From a bacterium (GTDB lineage: Bacteria; Zhuqueibacterota; Zhuqueibacteria; Residuimicrobiales; Residuimicrobiaceae): a stretch of 64,000 nucleotides of DNA. Under the pieces are notes generated by a model, which did no database searches, had not been told where the DNA came from, and was given only the letters and a program-made list of their open reading frames with translations. The position numbers and the translations under genes are program-made. Positions 18,602 to 28,069 of this stretch are shown here, one piece after another (position 1 is the first letter of the stretch; every line of letters begins with the position of its first letter). The DNA is taken from contig JAKQNR010000022.1 of NCBI GenBank assembly GCA_029565685.1, positions 186,001 through 250,000 on the forward strand. The letters run 5' to 3'.

Positions 18602-19762
18602 GTGACAGAAGAAACGATCCTGGAAAAGTTTTATTCGCATTTCGTCGGTACGCCGACGGTGTTTGCCGCCCCTGGACGCGTCAATTTGATCGGTGAACAT
18701 ACAGATTACAACGATGGATATGTTTTTCCCATGGCCATCAATTTTTACACTTACCTGGCAGTGGCGCCACGCCATGACCGCAATTTGCAGATTTGGTCCG
18801 AGAATATGCAGGAGACCATCCTCTTTTCTTTGGACAGCAACCGATCGCGGCGCAATCACTGGAGCGATTACGTGGCGGGCGTCGCCGATGAGCTGGAAAA
18901 ACAGGGGGTGATTTTGCCGGGCGCCGATCTCTATATCGACAGCCAGGTTCCCGTGGGCGCTGGTTTGAGTTCTTCGGCAGCGATCGAGATGGCGACCGCC
19001 CTGGCACTGGCGCATTCGGCCAACGCCTCACTGGAAAAAAAAGAGTTTGCTTTATTGGGACAACGCGCGGAAAACCGCTTTGTCGGCATGAACTGCGGCA
19101 TTATGGACCAATTTATCTCCATGCACGCCGAAGACGGCCACGCGCTGATGCTCGATTGCCGCTCCCTGGAGTTCTCTCAGGTTCCGCTCAAATCGGACGC
19201 GGTGTGCATCGTGGTGTGCAACACCATGGTTAAACACGAGTTGGCTTCATCCGAATATAACAAACGGCGGGCGGAATGTGAGGAGGGCGTGCGTCTGCTC
19301 AGGGCGCAGCTGCCCGGCATCACCCATCTGCGCGATGTCTCCCTGTCTCAGTTCAACCAACTGCAATTTGGCTTGCCGGCTATCGTGGCCAAGAGATGCC
19401 GGCATGTGATCAGTGAAAACCAGCGCGTTCTGCACTCGCAGGCCTGCCTGGCTGCCCATGATCTAGCGGGTTTCGCCAGGCTGATGAACGAGTCCCATAA
19501 CAGCTTGAGGGACGATTATGAGGTGAGCTGCGGGGAGTTGGACCTGCTGGTGGACCTGGCGAGATCTCACGCCGCTTGCCTTGGCAGTCGCATGACCGGC
19601 GGCGGGTTCGGCGGCTGCACGGTCAATCTGGTCCGGCTGGATCAGGCGGACTCGTTCGTCGAACAGATCCAATCCGCTTATTCTTTCCGCACGGGATTAC
19701 ATCCGCAGGTATATATTTTTACGCCATCGCGGGGCGCACATCGCGTCACGGCGGCCCAATAA
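18602..19762 (+). CDS. galK: Galactokinase
   Basis: A 386-residue GHMP kinase forming galactose-1-phosphate from galactose and ATP. The galactokinase signature GRVNLIGEHTDYNDGY is at 25-40, the GHMP ATP-binding loop VPVGAGLSSSAAIEM at 116-130, and the C-terminal motif MTGGGFGGCTVNL is present. Length equals E. coli GalK (382). The start is GTG 18602. galT and galE are not adjacent, so the rest of the Leloir pathway must be elsewhere if it exists. Confidence 0.96.
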   Translation: MTEETILEKFYSHFVGTPTVFAAPGRVNLIGEHTDYNDGYVFPMAINFYTYLAVAPRHDRNLQIWSENMQETILFSLDSNRSRRNHWSDYVAGVADELEKQGVILPGADLYIDSQVPVGAGLSSSAAIEMATALALAHSANASLEKKEFALLGQRAENRFVGMNCGIMDQFISMHAEDGHALMLDCRSLEFSQVPLKSDAVCIVVCNTMVKHELASSEYNKRRAECEEGVRLLRAQLPGITHLRDVSLSQFNQLQFGLPAIVAKRCRHVISENQRVLHSQACLAAHDLAGFARLMNESHNSLRDDYEVSCGELDLLVDLARSHAACLGSRMTGGGFGGCTVNLVRLDQADSFVEQIQSAYSFRTGLHPQVYIFTPSRGAHRVTAAQ

Positions 19763-19835
19763 TCCCATTGCGCCGTAAAGTCCATTCCCCGCGTTAGCGC
19801 AGATCATCCATCACTCATTAAAACATGGAGGCGAT

Positions 19836-20366
19836 ATGAAGAGGTTGTTTTTACTGGGATTGCTTTTGGTTGCGGTTTCTTTGACCGGCTGTGCTCTAAC
19901 CAAGGATTTTACCCTCACTCTGGAACGAACGTTCAATGTCAATTATAACGGAACCAGCTATGCCATGCAGAACGATGTGGACGCCACCGAGGCCAGTTCT
20001 GATTTTGAAAAGTACGTTTCTGATCTGGAATCAGTCAAGATCGAAGAGGTCACCTATCTGGTGTCCAATTTTACCGGACCGGCGACGCAGAAAATCGTCA
20101 GCGCCAAGTTGCAGGTGGGCCCCACGGACGGTTCAGCGCCGACCGATCTCGCCAGCATGGCCGATGTAGTGCTTGCCTCTGTCGCCGGCGAGGAACAGTC
20201 GCTGAACACCAGCAATGCGGGCGAGGACGAGCTGGAAGACCTGTTGCTGAAAGGCGATCACAAGGCGCGCATCTATTTTACCGGCACCGCCAATCAGGCG
20301 CCGGTGAAATTCACTATCAAGTTCACCGTCGAGTGCAAAGTCAAATACGAGAAAAAGCTGATTTAA
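19836..20366 (+). CDS. Putative lipoprotein of unknown function
   Basis: A 176-residue lipoprotein: signal MKRLFLLGLLLVAVS with lipobox LTGC and Cys19 as the lipidated residue. The mature part is beta-rich with alternating hydrophobic residues (FTLTLERTFNVNY, KFTIKFTVECKVKYEKK) and resembles an immunoglobulin-like or lipocalin-type fold, but no family is recognised. It ends 1 bp from the convergent pepF-like gene. GGAGG precedes the start. Confidence 0.75.
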   Translation: MKRLFLLGLLLVAVSLTGCALTKDFTLTLERTFNVNYNGTSYAMQNDVDATEASSDFEKYVSDLESVKIEEVTYLVSNFTGPATQKIVSAKLQVGPTDGSAPTDLASMADVVLASVAGEEQSLNTSNAGEDELEDLLLKGDHKARIYFTGTANQAPVKFTIKFTVECKVKYEKKLI

Positions 20367-20367
20367 C

Positions 20368-22236
20368 TTATTTTTTGGCCAATATCTTTTCGATCTCATC
20401 CATGGTGCGATTCATCACCGCCATGGTCTTTTGAAAGGGTTCGGCCGATGTCATATCCACGCCTGCTTTTTTGAGCAGATCGATGGGATATTCCGATCCG
20501 CCGGCGGATAGGAAGGCCAAGTATTGATCCACAGCGCCTTTTTCGCCGGCGATTATTTTTTCCGCCAGAGCGGTGGAAGCGGTGAAGGAGGTTGAGTACT
20601 GGTAGACGTAATAGTTATAATAAAAGTGCGGAATAAAAGCCCACTCCACCCGGAAGAGGTCGTCGATCAGACAGACGCCGGAATCATGCCCGTAGTATTT
20701 GCGCACAATGTCCCCATAGAGCTGGCTGAACACCTCGCCGGTGAGCGGCTCGCCTCTTTCCGCCCGCTGATGGATCGCCCATTCAAACTCTGCAAACTGG
20801 GTCTGCCGAAAAACAGTCCCCTTGATGCCGTCGAGATGGTTCATTAACAATGAAAGACGGACCTGGTCGTCCTTGATCTTTTTAAGCTGCTGATCGATGA
20901 GCAGCGCTTCGTTCAAGGTCGACGCCACCTCAGCGACAAAGATCGAATAGGACGCCGTCGGATACGGCTGGGTTTTGTTCGACAGGTAGCTGTGCATGGA
21001 ATGACCCAGTTCGTGCGCCAAGGTGGACACGTCGTTGTACTGGCCGTTGTAGTTCATCAGAATATAGGGGTGTACGTCATAGGAGTCGCCGTTGCTGTAG
21101 GCGCCGGACCGTTTGCCGGTGGTGGGATAGACATCCACCCAGCGTTCGTTGAACGCCTGTTCGATGACTTGACCGTACTCTTTGCCCAGCGGTTTGAGCG
21201 CCTCCAAGATCATGGTCTGGGCCTGTTCGATCGTATATTCCAACTCGAGGCCCGGGACCACCGGCACATAGAGGTCAGAGTATTTAAGCTGGTCCACCTT
21301 GAGCATTTTTTTACGCAGATTGAGATAGCGGTGAAAGGTGGGCAGATGATCGTTCACGTTTTTGAGCAGATTGAAATAGACGGCCTCAGGGATGTTGTTT
21401 TCATCCAGAGATGCAGCCAGGGTATTGGGATAGTTGCGCGCCCGGCTGTAGAACAGATCTTTTTTAATCTGGCCGTTCAGCGCGGCGCCCAGGCTGCGTT
21501 GGAACTTTTCCAGGCTGGCGAAAAATGCCTGAAACACCTTTTCCCGGTCCTGGCGATTCGCAACAGCGCGATAGCGCTGATAACCGGCCTGATCCACCAG
21601 CACGGTGCTGCCGTCCGAAAGCGTGACCTGGGGATACGGCAATTCAGCGTTGCTGAACAGAGTATAGATGTTGTACGGGCTTTCGGCCATGAGTCCTGCT
21701 TCGGCGATCAATTTTTCTTCTTTTTCTGACAACTTGTGCTCGTTGCGCCGGAACAGGTCGAGCAGGTACATTTTGTAATCCTGCAAGCCCGGTTCCTGAC
21801 GGATCATGGTCTCAACCGTTTGCCGGCCCAGTTTGAGGATTTCCGGCTCGAGAAATGCCGTCTGCGTTTGCAGATCGGTAAAAATCTGCGACATCTCCTG
21901 CCGCATGGCCGTATAGCCGGCATCGCGCGTGTCCTGATCTGATTTCATGCTGCTATAATTGGCCAGCCGCACCAGCTCTTTGCTTATCCCGCTGACGGTC
22001 TTGAGACCCTGCAACAACCCTGCCGGCGTGGATAACGTTCCCTTCAGAGCGGACAGCGCCGGTATCTGGCCCGCATGTTTTTCCTTCTCTTTTCTCCATT
22101 CGTCATCTGTGGCATAGAGATCCTGTAAATTCCAGGTGTAGCGGAGGGGAACCGCAGCGCGTTCTCGTGTTTGCGACTGCAGCAGTCCAGCGCTTAACAA
22201 TGCGATCATGATGATAGCCTCAACTGTTTTTTTCAT
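20368..22236 (-). CDS. pepF: Oligoendopeptidase F (M3B) with an export signal
   Basis: A 622-residue zinc metallopeptidase of family M3B, cleaving oligopeptides of roughly 7-17 residues. The zinc motif HELGH is at 408-412 (TLAHELGHSMHSYLS) and the third ligand is Glu436 in FVAEVASTLNE. The N-terminal lobe (about 35-190) and catalytic domain are full length. Unlike typical cytosolic PepF, it starts with MKKTVEAIIMIALLSAGLLQ followed by SQT, a plausible signal peptide, suggesting a periplasmic enzyme. It is a single gene with its own promoter (22266-22294), divergent from galM. Confidence 0.94.
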   Translation of the reverse strand: MKKTVEAIIMIALLSAGLLQSQTRERAAVPLRYTWNLQDLYATDDEWRKEKEKHAGQIPALSALKGTLSTPAGLLQGLKTVSGISKELVRLANYSSMKSDQDTRDAGYTAMRQEMSQIFTDLQTQTAFLEPEILKLGRQTVETMIRQEPGLQDYKMYLLDLFRRNEHKLSEKEEKLIAEAGLMAESPYNIYTLFSNAELPYPQVTLSDGSTVLVDQAGYQRYRAVANRQDREKVFQAFFASLEKFQRSLGAALNGQIKKDLFYSRARNYPNTLAASLDENNIPEAVYFNLLKNVNDHLPTFHRYLNLRKKMLKVDQLKYSDLYVPVVPGLELEYTIEQAQTMILEALKPLGKEYGQVIEQAFNERWVDVYPTTGKRSGAYSNGDSYDVHPYILMNYNGQYNDVSTLAHELGHSMHSYLSNKTQPYPTASYSIFVAEVASTLNEALLIDQQLKKIKDDQVRLSLLMNHLDGIKGTVFRQTQFAEFEWAIHQRAERGEPLTGEVFSQLYGDIVRKYYGHDSGVCLIDDLFRVEWAFIPHFYYNYYVYQYSTSFTASTALAEKIIAGEKGAVDQYLAFLSAGGSEYPIDLLKKAGVDMTSAEPFQKTMAVMNRTMDEIEKILAKK

Positions 22237-22265
22237 ATTGACTCCCTCAGAAAAAGTCTGTCGTC

Positions 22266-22294
22266 AATTTAACACTCGATCACCAATTTAGCAA
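22266..22294 (-). promoter_or_regulatory. Promoter of the oligoendopeptidase F gene
   Basis: On the minus strand TTGCTA (22294-22289), 17-bp spacer, TAAATT (22271-22266); start codon 30 bp below the -10. Confidence 0.5.
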
Positions 22295-22306
22295 CAGATT
22301 TATCCC

Positions 22307-22335
22307 TTGACATTTTTTAAAATTCCCACTACTTT
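22307..22335 (+). promoter_or_regulatory. Promoter of the galM-araB-isomerase operon
   Basis: TTGACA (22307-22312), 17-bp spacer, TACTTT (22330-22335), 65 bp before the galM start at 22401. The -35 is a perfect consensus. Confidence 0.6.
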
Positions 22336-22400
22336 CAAGCCGCATGCGCTTGTCGCCAGGCAGGCCTCTTCAATGACGGTTTATTTATGATGAGGTTTTT

Positions 22401-23441
22401 ATGGATTTGCATCAGCTGGTTTTCGGCAGACTGGGGGATGGTCGCGAGGTACAGCACTTTATTCTTTCCAACAACAACGGCGTTACCGCTCAAATCACCA
22501 ATTATGGCGGCATTCTCATCGCCCTGAACATGCCGGACCGCACCGGACGCATCGATAATGTGTGTCTCGGATTCGATGATCTTCACGGCTATCTGGGCAA
22601 TCACCCCTATTTCGGCGCGCTGGTCGGTCGTTGCGCCAACCGCATCGCGCACGGCTCCTTTGAGATCGATGGCCGCCGCTATCAATTAGCCTGCAATGAA
22701 AAGGGCATCACTCATCTGCACGGCGGCGTACTGGGATTCGATAAAAAACTATGGGACGCTGAACCATTCCTCAGCCAGGCGCACGCCGGCGTTAAACTCA
22801 GCGGCCTCAGCCCGGATGGGGAGGAAGGATATCCCGGTAATCTGCAGGTGGTCGTTACTTATACGCTGAATGAAAAAAACGAGTTGCTGATCGAATATCA
22901 AGCCACGACGGATTGGGCTACGCCGATCAATCTGACCAATCATGCCTATTGGAATTTTGCCGGCGCCGGCCGTTCGACCATTCATGATCATGAATTGACG
23001 CTAAAGTGTCCAAGTTATCTGCCGGTGGACGAAAACCTGCTGCCGACCGGCAAGATCGCTTCGGTGTTTGATACGCCGTTCGATTTCACGGCGCCGAAAA
23101 GGATCGGACAGGACATCGACGCTGTAGGTGGGTATGATCACTGTTTCGTCATTGCGCGCGCCCACACGGGGCTGGTGCTGGCCGCTCGGGTGGTGGATCC
23201 GGCCAGCGGCCGCGGCATGGAGGTCTGGACCACCAAACCGGGCGTGCAATTGTACACAGGGAATTTTCTCGATAACCTGCAAGGCGCGGGAGGCGCTGTG
23301 TATCAGAAACAGAGCGCCCTTTGCCTGGAGACGCAGTTTTTTCCTGATTCACTGCACCACCGCTCGTTTCCATCCTGTCTCCTTTATCCGGGCAAAATCT
23401 ATCGCCACGCCACTGTTCACAAATTTTTTATCGAACCTTAA
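22401..23441 (+). CDS. galM: Aldose 1-epimerase (cytosolic)
   Basis: A 346-residue mutarotase interconverting alpha and beta anomers of galactose, glucose or arabinose. Catalytic residues are recognisable: His107 (THLHGG), His181 (NHAYWNFAG), Asp246 (GGYDHCF) and the base Glu310 (CLETQFFPD). No signal peptide, so cytosolic. It is the first gene of a run galM-araB-isomerase-galM, with a 33-bp gap to araB. In this context it would supply the anomer used by the isomerase or kinase. Confidence 0.94.
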   Translation: MDLHQLVFGRLGDGREVQHFILSNNNGVTAQITNYGGILIALNMPDRTGRIDNVCLGFDDLHGYLGNHPYFGALVGRCANRIAHGSFEIDGRRYQLACNEKGITHLHGGVLGFDKKLWDAEPFLSQAHAGVKLSGLSPDGEEGYPGNLQVVVTYTLNEKNELLIEYQATTDWATPINLTNHAYWNFAGAGRSTIHDHELTLKCPSYLPVDENLLPTGKIASVFDTPFDFTAPKRIGQDIDAVGGYDHCFVIARAHTGLVLAARVVDPASGRGMEVWTTKPGVQLYTGNFLDNLQGAGGAVYQKQSALCLETQFFPDSLHHRSFPSCLLYPGKIYRHATVHKFFIEP

Positions 23442-23474
23442 CTTCTAGCACGATTTGTTCAAAAAGGAAAAAAC

Positions 23475-25160
23475 ATGGAAAAAAACACAGCCCTGGTTAT
23501 CGGCGTTGATTATGGCACCGATTCGGTGCGCGCCTTGATCGTCGACGCGGCCGACGGCCGGGAAATCAGCAGCGAGGTTTTTTACTATCCCAGATGGCAG
23601 GCCGGTCTGTATTGCGATCCCATGAAGAATCAATTTCGTCAGCACCCTCAGGATTACCTCGAAGGATTGCAGGCCGCGGTGACCGGCGCGCTGAAGCAAG
23701 CGCCGGCCGGCACAGCGGCCAAAGTAAGAGGATTGTCTGTCGACACCACAGGCTCTACGCCCTGTGCGGTGAACCGACAGGGCGTCCCCCTGGCTCTGAC
23801 GTCGGAGTTCGCGGAAAATCCCAACGCCATGTTTGTGCTGTGGAAAGATCACACCGCGGTCAAGGAGGCGGAGGAGATCAATCATCATGCCCGCACCTGG
23901 GGCGGAGAGGATTATACCAAATACGAGGGCGGCATCTATTCCTCGGAATGGTTCTGGTCCAAGATTCTGCATGTGCTGCGGGCTGATCGTCAGGTGGCTG
24001 AGGCCGCTTTCTCCTGGGTGGAACATTGCGACTGGATGCCGGCGCTTTTGTGTGGAGACACCAATCCGCTGACTCTGAAGCGCAGCCGAACAGCGGCAGG
24101 CCATAAAGCCATGTGGCACGCCTCCTGGAACGGCCTGCCCTCTGAAGCGTTTTTAGCCGGACTAGATCCAAAATTGAAAGGGTTGCGCAGCCGGCTGTAC
24201 ACGGACACCTTTACCGGCGATGTACCGGTCGGCACTCTATCCGCTGAATGGGCTGAGCGCTTGGGGCTTTCGGAAAAGGTGGTGGTGGGCGTCGGAGCTT
24301 TTGACGCTCACTACGGCGCTGTCGGCGCTGAGATCGAACCCAACAGGCTGGTCAAAGTCATGGGCACTTCCACCTGCGACATGATCACCTGCGAAATACC
24401 CAAGACCGGAGAGAAACTGGTCCGCGGCATCTGTGGACAGGTTGACGGCAGCATCATTCCCGGATTGCTGGGGTTGGAAGCCGGCCAATCCGCCTTTGGC
24501 GATATTTACGCTTGGTTCCGGGATCTATTGATGTGGCCGTTGGAGAACGTCTTGATGGCCGTATCTGATTGCGAAGAGTCGGCCAAAAGAAATCTGTTAA
24601 AGAAAATCGAAGAGCGGTTGATCCCTGAATTGAGCCTCGCCGCGGAAAAGATCGCGATCGAAGATTCAACGGTGCTGGCTCTGGATTGGATGAACGGTCG
24701 CCGGACGCCGGATGCGAATCAGGCTCTCAAGGGCGCTCTGATCGGCCTGACCCTGGGCAGCGATGCGCCGCGCGTTTTCCGCGCGCTGGTGGAAGCCACC
24801 GCCTTTGGCTCGAAAAAGATCATCGAACGGTTCATTCAGGAAGGCGTGCGCATCGACGGCGTCATCGCCTTAGGCGGAATTGCAAAAAAATCGCCGTTTG
24901 TCATGCAGGTGACCGCGGACGTGCTCGCCATGCCCATCAAGGTGGTGGCCTCTGAACAGGCCTGCGCCCTGGGAGCGGCCATGGCCGCCGCTGCCGCCTG
25001 CGGAGTGCATCCATCGATTCCGGCTGCGCAGAAAGCCATGAGCAGCGGTTTTGAAAAGGTCTATGAACCGGATTCGAAGAACAGCCGAAAATATCAGGAG
25101 CTGTACGCCCGCTATAACGCGCTGGGAGAGGTGATTGAAAAGCAGTTCACAACCGAGTGA
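23475..25160 (+). CDS. araB: Ribulokinase
   Basis: A 561-residue FGGY-family kinase phosphorylating L-ribulose in L-arabinose use. The start is the classic ribulokinase IGVDYGTDSVRALIVD. Further marks are YPRWQAGLYCDP, LSVDTTGSTPCAV, VLWKDHTA, VEHCDWMPALL, and a C-terminal ALGGIAKKSPFVMQV-type ATP-site segment. Length (561) equals E. coli AraB (566) and exceeds xylulokinase and glycerol kinase. GGAAAAAAC precedes ATG 23475. It is followed 20 bp later by the isomerase gene. araD is not in the window. Confidence 0.95.
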   Translation: MEKNTALVIGVDYGTDSVRALIVDAADGREISSEVFYYPRWQAGLYCDPMKNQFRQHPQDYLEGLQAAVTGALKQAPAGTAAKVRGLSVDTTGSTPCAVNRQGVPLALTSEFAENPNAMFVLWKDHTAVKEAEEINHHARTWGGEDYTKYEGGIYSSEWFWSKILHVLRADRQVAEAAFSWVEHCDWMPALLCGDTNPLTLKRSRTAAGHKAMWHASWNGLPSEAFLAGLDPKLKGLRSRLYTDTFTGDVPVGTLSAEWAERLGLSEKVVVGVGAFDAHYGAVGAEIEPNRLVKVMGTSTCDMITCEIPKTGEKLVRGICGQVDGSIIPGLLGLEAGQSAFGDIYAWFRDLLMWPLENVLMAVSDCEESAKRNLLKKIEERLIPELSLAAEKIAIEDSTVLALDWMNGRRTPDANQALKGALIGLTLGSDAPRVFRALVEATAFGSKKIIERFIQEGVRIDGVIALGGIAKKSPFVMQVTADVLAMPIKVVASEQACALGAAMAAAAACGVHPSIPAAQKAMSSGFEKVYEPDSKNSRKYQELYARYNALGEVIEKQFTTE

Positions 25161-25180
25161 ACCAACGGGGAGTGCCAAAC

Positions 25181-26659
25181 ATGAAAAACGTGCCTGTAGT
25201 CAAACTGGGGATCATTGCGGTCAGTCGGGACTGTTTTCCGGTCGAATTGTCCATCCGCCGCCGCCGGGCTGTGGCTGCTGCCTGCCTGAAGAAAAAGATC
25301 GATATCGTGGAATGCGAAACGACGGTGGAGAACGAGAACGACGCTCTGCGGGCTTTGGCGGAAGCAAGAGAAAAAGGGGTCAATGCGCTGGTCGTGTTCC
25401 TCGGCAATTTCGGCCCCGAAGGTCCCACCAGTCTGATGGCCCAGCGATTCGATGGGCCGGTGATGGTCGCTGCGGCGGCGGAAGAGAGCCACAATGATCT
25501 GATCCAGGGGCGCGGCGATGCCTACTGCGGCATGTTGAGCAACTCTTATAATAACGGACTGCGCAAGCTGCGGCTCTATGTACCCGAATACCCGGTCGGC
25601 GACAGCGAAGAGGTGGCAGAGATGATCCGCGAGTTCGTTCCGGTAGCCCGAGTGCTGCTGGGCATCAAAGGACTCAAGATTTTCTCTTTTGGTCCGCGGC
25701 CGCAGGATTTTCTCGCCTGCAACGCACCGATCAAACCTCTCTACGATCTGGGCATCGAGATCATGGAAAACAGCGAGCTGGATCTCTATGATATCTGTCA
25801 GGCGGCTAAAGAGGATCCGCTGGTCAAAAGCACCATGGATTCCATGTCCCAAGAACTGGGTGCGGGCAATACCTATCCAGAGTTGGTCGAACGATTAGCC
25901 TGGTACGAAGTGGCGCTGCGGCGTTTTATGGAAAAACATCTCGGCGCCAGCCGGTTCGGCATCTTTGCCAATAAATGCTGGCCCTCTTTTCAAAAATACT
26001 TTGGCCATGTGCCCTGTTTCATCAACGGGCGGCTGGCCGCAGAGGGCATTCCAGTCTCCTGCGAAGTGGACATCTACGGCGCCTTGTCGGAATACATGGC
26101 AGCCTGTGCGACATTGCGGCCGCCGACTCTTTTGGACATCAACAACACCGTGCCCAAAGACATGATCCAGGCCAATCGGGCGCAAATGAAAGAATACAAG
26201 CCGACTGATCTGTTCATGGGGTTTCACTGCGGCAATGTCAGTTCCAGTTGCATGATCAAACCGAGCATTCAATATCAATTGATCATGCATCGGTTGCTGG
26301 AACCGGATAAGCCGCCCACGATCACCCGCGGCACTTTGGAGGGGCGCATTCAGGTTGGCCCGATCACCCTCTTTCGCCTGCAGTCGACAGCCGATACGCA
26401 ACTGAAATCCTATCTGGCTCAGGGCGAGGTGCTGGATATCGATCCGCGCTCTTTTGGCGGCATCGGCGTGTTCGCCGTCAAAGAGATGGGCCGGTTTTAC
26501 CGGCATGTGTTGATCGGAAAACGGTTCCCGCATCATACCGCAGTGGCCTTTGCCCATGCCGGCAAAGCGCTGTTCAGCGCCGTCAAGGTCTTGGGTGTGA
26601 TGGACGTGTCCTACAATCAACCGGCTGATCGTCCCTATGTAGAAGAAAATCCGTTTTAA
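25181..26659 (+). CDS. L-fucose/L-arabinose isomerase-family protein
   Basis: A 492-residue sugar isomerase of the FucI/AraA fold, converting an aldose to a ketose with a metal. Candidate active-site residues are Glu295 (PVSCEVDIYG), Asp319 (TLLDINN) and His349 (MGFHCGN), spaced as in FucI-like enzymes. ATG 25181 has GGGGAG upstream and gives MKNVPVVKLGIIAVSRDC; a GTG at 25157 is less likely. Directly after araB, it is the natural candidate for the missing L-arabinose isomerase, although its family is closer to FucI than to classical AraA. The substrate is inferred from context. Confidence 0.85.
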   Translation: MKNVPVVKLGIIAVSRDCFPVELSIRRRRAVAAACLKKKIDIVECETTVENENDALRALAEAREKGVNALVVFLGNFGPEGPTSLMAQRFDGPVMVAAAAEESHNDLIQGRGDAYCGMLSNSYNNGLRKLRLYVPEYPVGDSEEVAEMIREFVPVARVLLGIKGLKIFSFGPRPQDFLACNAPIKPLYDLGIEIMENSELDLYDICQAAKEDPLVKSTMDSMSQELGAGNTYPELVERLAWYEVALRRFMEKHLGASRFGIFANKCWPSFQKYFGHVPCFINGRLAAEGIPVSCEVDIYGALSEYMAACATLRPPTLLDINNTVPKDMIQANRAQMKEYKPTDLFMGFHCGNVSSSCMIKPSIQYQLIMHRLLEPDKPPTITRGTLEGRIQVGPITLFRLQSTADTQLKSYLAQGEVLDIDPRSFGGIGVFAVKEMGRFYRHVLIGKRFPHHTAVAFAHAGKALFSAVKVLGVMDVSYNQPADRPYVEENPF

Positions 26660-26716
26660 TGGCGGATCGGCCGATTAGACTGCTGAATAAGCAGCAAAGC
26701 AGAAAAGGAGTTATCG

Positions 26717-27862
26717 GTGAAAAAGAGCGCAGGCTGGATGATCAGCCTTCTGCTGTTGCAGTGGTTTGGATGCGCTGAGCACGAACCAGCCACAACCCAG
26801 GCACTTACCGGACTGGATCCGGCACGGTTCACCGCTCAGATCGATGAAAAAGCAGTAAGTCTTTATTTTCTCCACAATCAGTCCGGCCTACATATGGCGG
26901 TGACCAACTATGGCGCCCGGGTGGTGGCCCTGCTGACGCCGGATCGTAACGGCCGTTTAGACGACATCGTGCTCGGATTTGATTCGCTGCAGGGCTATCT
27001 GGACAGCCAGGAGCCGTATTTTGGCGCTGCGATCGGACGCTACGGCAACCGGATTGCGGACGGACGCTTTACGTTGAACCATCGAACCTATCAGCTGGCG
27101 CGCAACAACAACGGCCAAGCCCTGCACGGCGGCCCCAAAGGATTTCATAACGTGGTCTGGGACGCCCAGCCGGCCGGCAGTGATCAGCTGGCGCTGAAAT
27201 ATGTGTCCCGCGACGGGGAGGAGGGTTACCCTGGCACTCTGACGGTGGTAATGAAGTACAGTCTGACGGCGGACAATGCCTTTCGCATCGAGTATACTGC
27301 GACCACCGATCAGCAAACCGTGTTGAATCTGACGCACCATTCATTTTTTAATCTGCACGGCGCCGGCCACGGCACGATCAACGATCACGAGCTGACGATT
27401 TATGCGGATCGATACACCCCCGTGGATTCCGTGCTGATCCCGACCGGAGAGTTGGCGTTGGTGGAAGGAACGGCCATGGATTTTCGCACCGCCACCCCGA
27501 TCGGCGCCCGCCTGCAGGCTGAATTTGAACAATTCAAACTGGCCAAAGGGTATGACCACAATTATGTGCTCAATCGCACAGCAGCATCCGACTTGCAGCC
27601 AGCGGCCCGGGTTTACGATCCGTTCTCCGGAAGGGTGATGGAAGTGCTCACTACGGAACCGGGCTTGCAATTCTATGGTGGGAATTTTCTTAATGGGGAC
27701 CAGATCGGCAAGGGCGGCAAACCCTATTTGTTCCGTACGGCATTCTGTCTGGAAACACAGCATTTCCCGGATTCGCCCAATCAGCCGCAGTTTCCCTCTG
27801 TGGTGCTGAATCCAGGCGAGACCTATCATCATATCTGTGAGTACAAGTTTTCCGTGCAGTGA
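26717..27862 (+). CDS. galM: Aldose 1-epimerase, exported lipoprotein
   Basis: A 381-residue mutarotase with an N-terminal lipoprotein-type signal (MKKSAGWMISLLLLQWFGC, Cys19), so probably periplasmic. The galM motifs are complete: GQALHGGPKGFHNVVWDA, LTHHSFFNLHGAGHG, KGYDHNYVLN and the C-terminal FCLETQHFPDSPN with the catalytic Glu. It starts at GTG 26717 with AAAAGGAG upstream, 57 bp after the isomerase gene. The window thus has one cytosolic and one exported mutarotase in the same run, suggesting anomer correction before uptake. Confidence 0.92.
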   Translation: MKKSAGWMISLLLLQWFGCAEHEPATTQALTGLDPARFTAQIDEKAVSLYFLHNQSGLHMAVTNYGARVVALLTPDRNGRLDDIVLGFDSLQGYLDSQEPYFGAAIGRYGNRIADGRFTLNHRTYQLARNNNGQALHGGPKGFHNVVWDAQPAGSDQLALKYVSRDGEEGYPGTLTVVMKYSLTADNAFRIEYTATTDQQTVLNLTHHSFFNLHGAGHGTINDHELTIYADRYTPVDSVLIPTGELALVEGTAMDFRTATPIGARLQAEFEQFKLAKGYDHNYVLNRTAASDLQPAARVYDPFSGRVMEVLTTEPGLQFYGGNFLNGDQIGKGGKPYLFRTAFCLETQHFPDSPNQPQFPSVVLNPGETYHHICEYKFSVQ

Positions 27863-28069
27863 CCTTTCTCCAAGGAGGTTCCGCAGACCTGCGCGCAAAT
27901 CCACGGCAAGGTGCAGATGCAGGCGAGGTCTGACGGCTTGCTGCGCCCCGGATCAAACGCCCCTCAGTTCGTCGGGATGTTTAAGCTTCACACGGTGAAC
28001 GTCGCTGTTTGCAATCGCTTTCGGCGGATCGGCCGGGTAGAAAACTTGTTGGGCGGCGGGTGGATTGCA
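27863..28069. other. Convergent intergenic region with a hairpin
   Basis: This 207-bp gap separates the lipoprotein mutarotase (plus) from the GH27 gene (minus). It holds CAGACCT (27884-27890) / AGGTCTG (27926-27932) with an extra GC-rich inner pairing. It has no T run and no credible gene. Confidence 0.35.
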
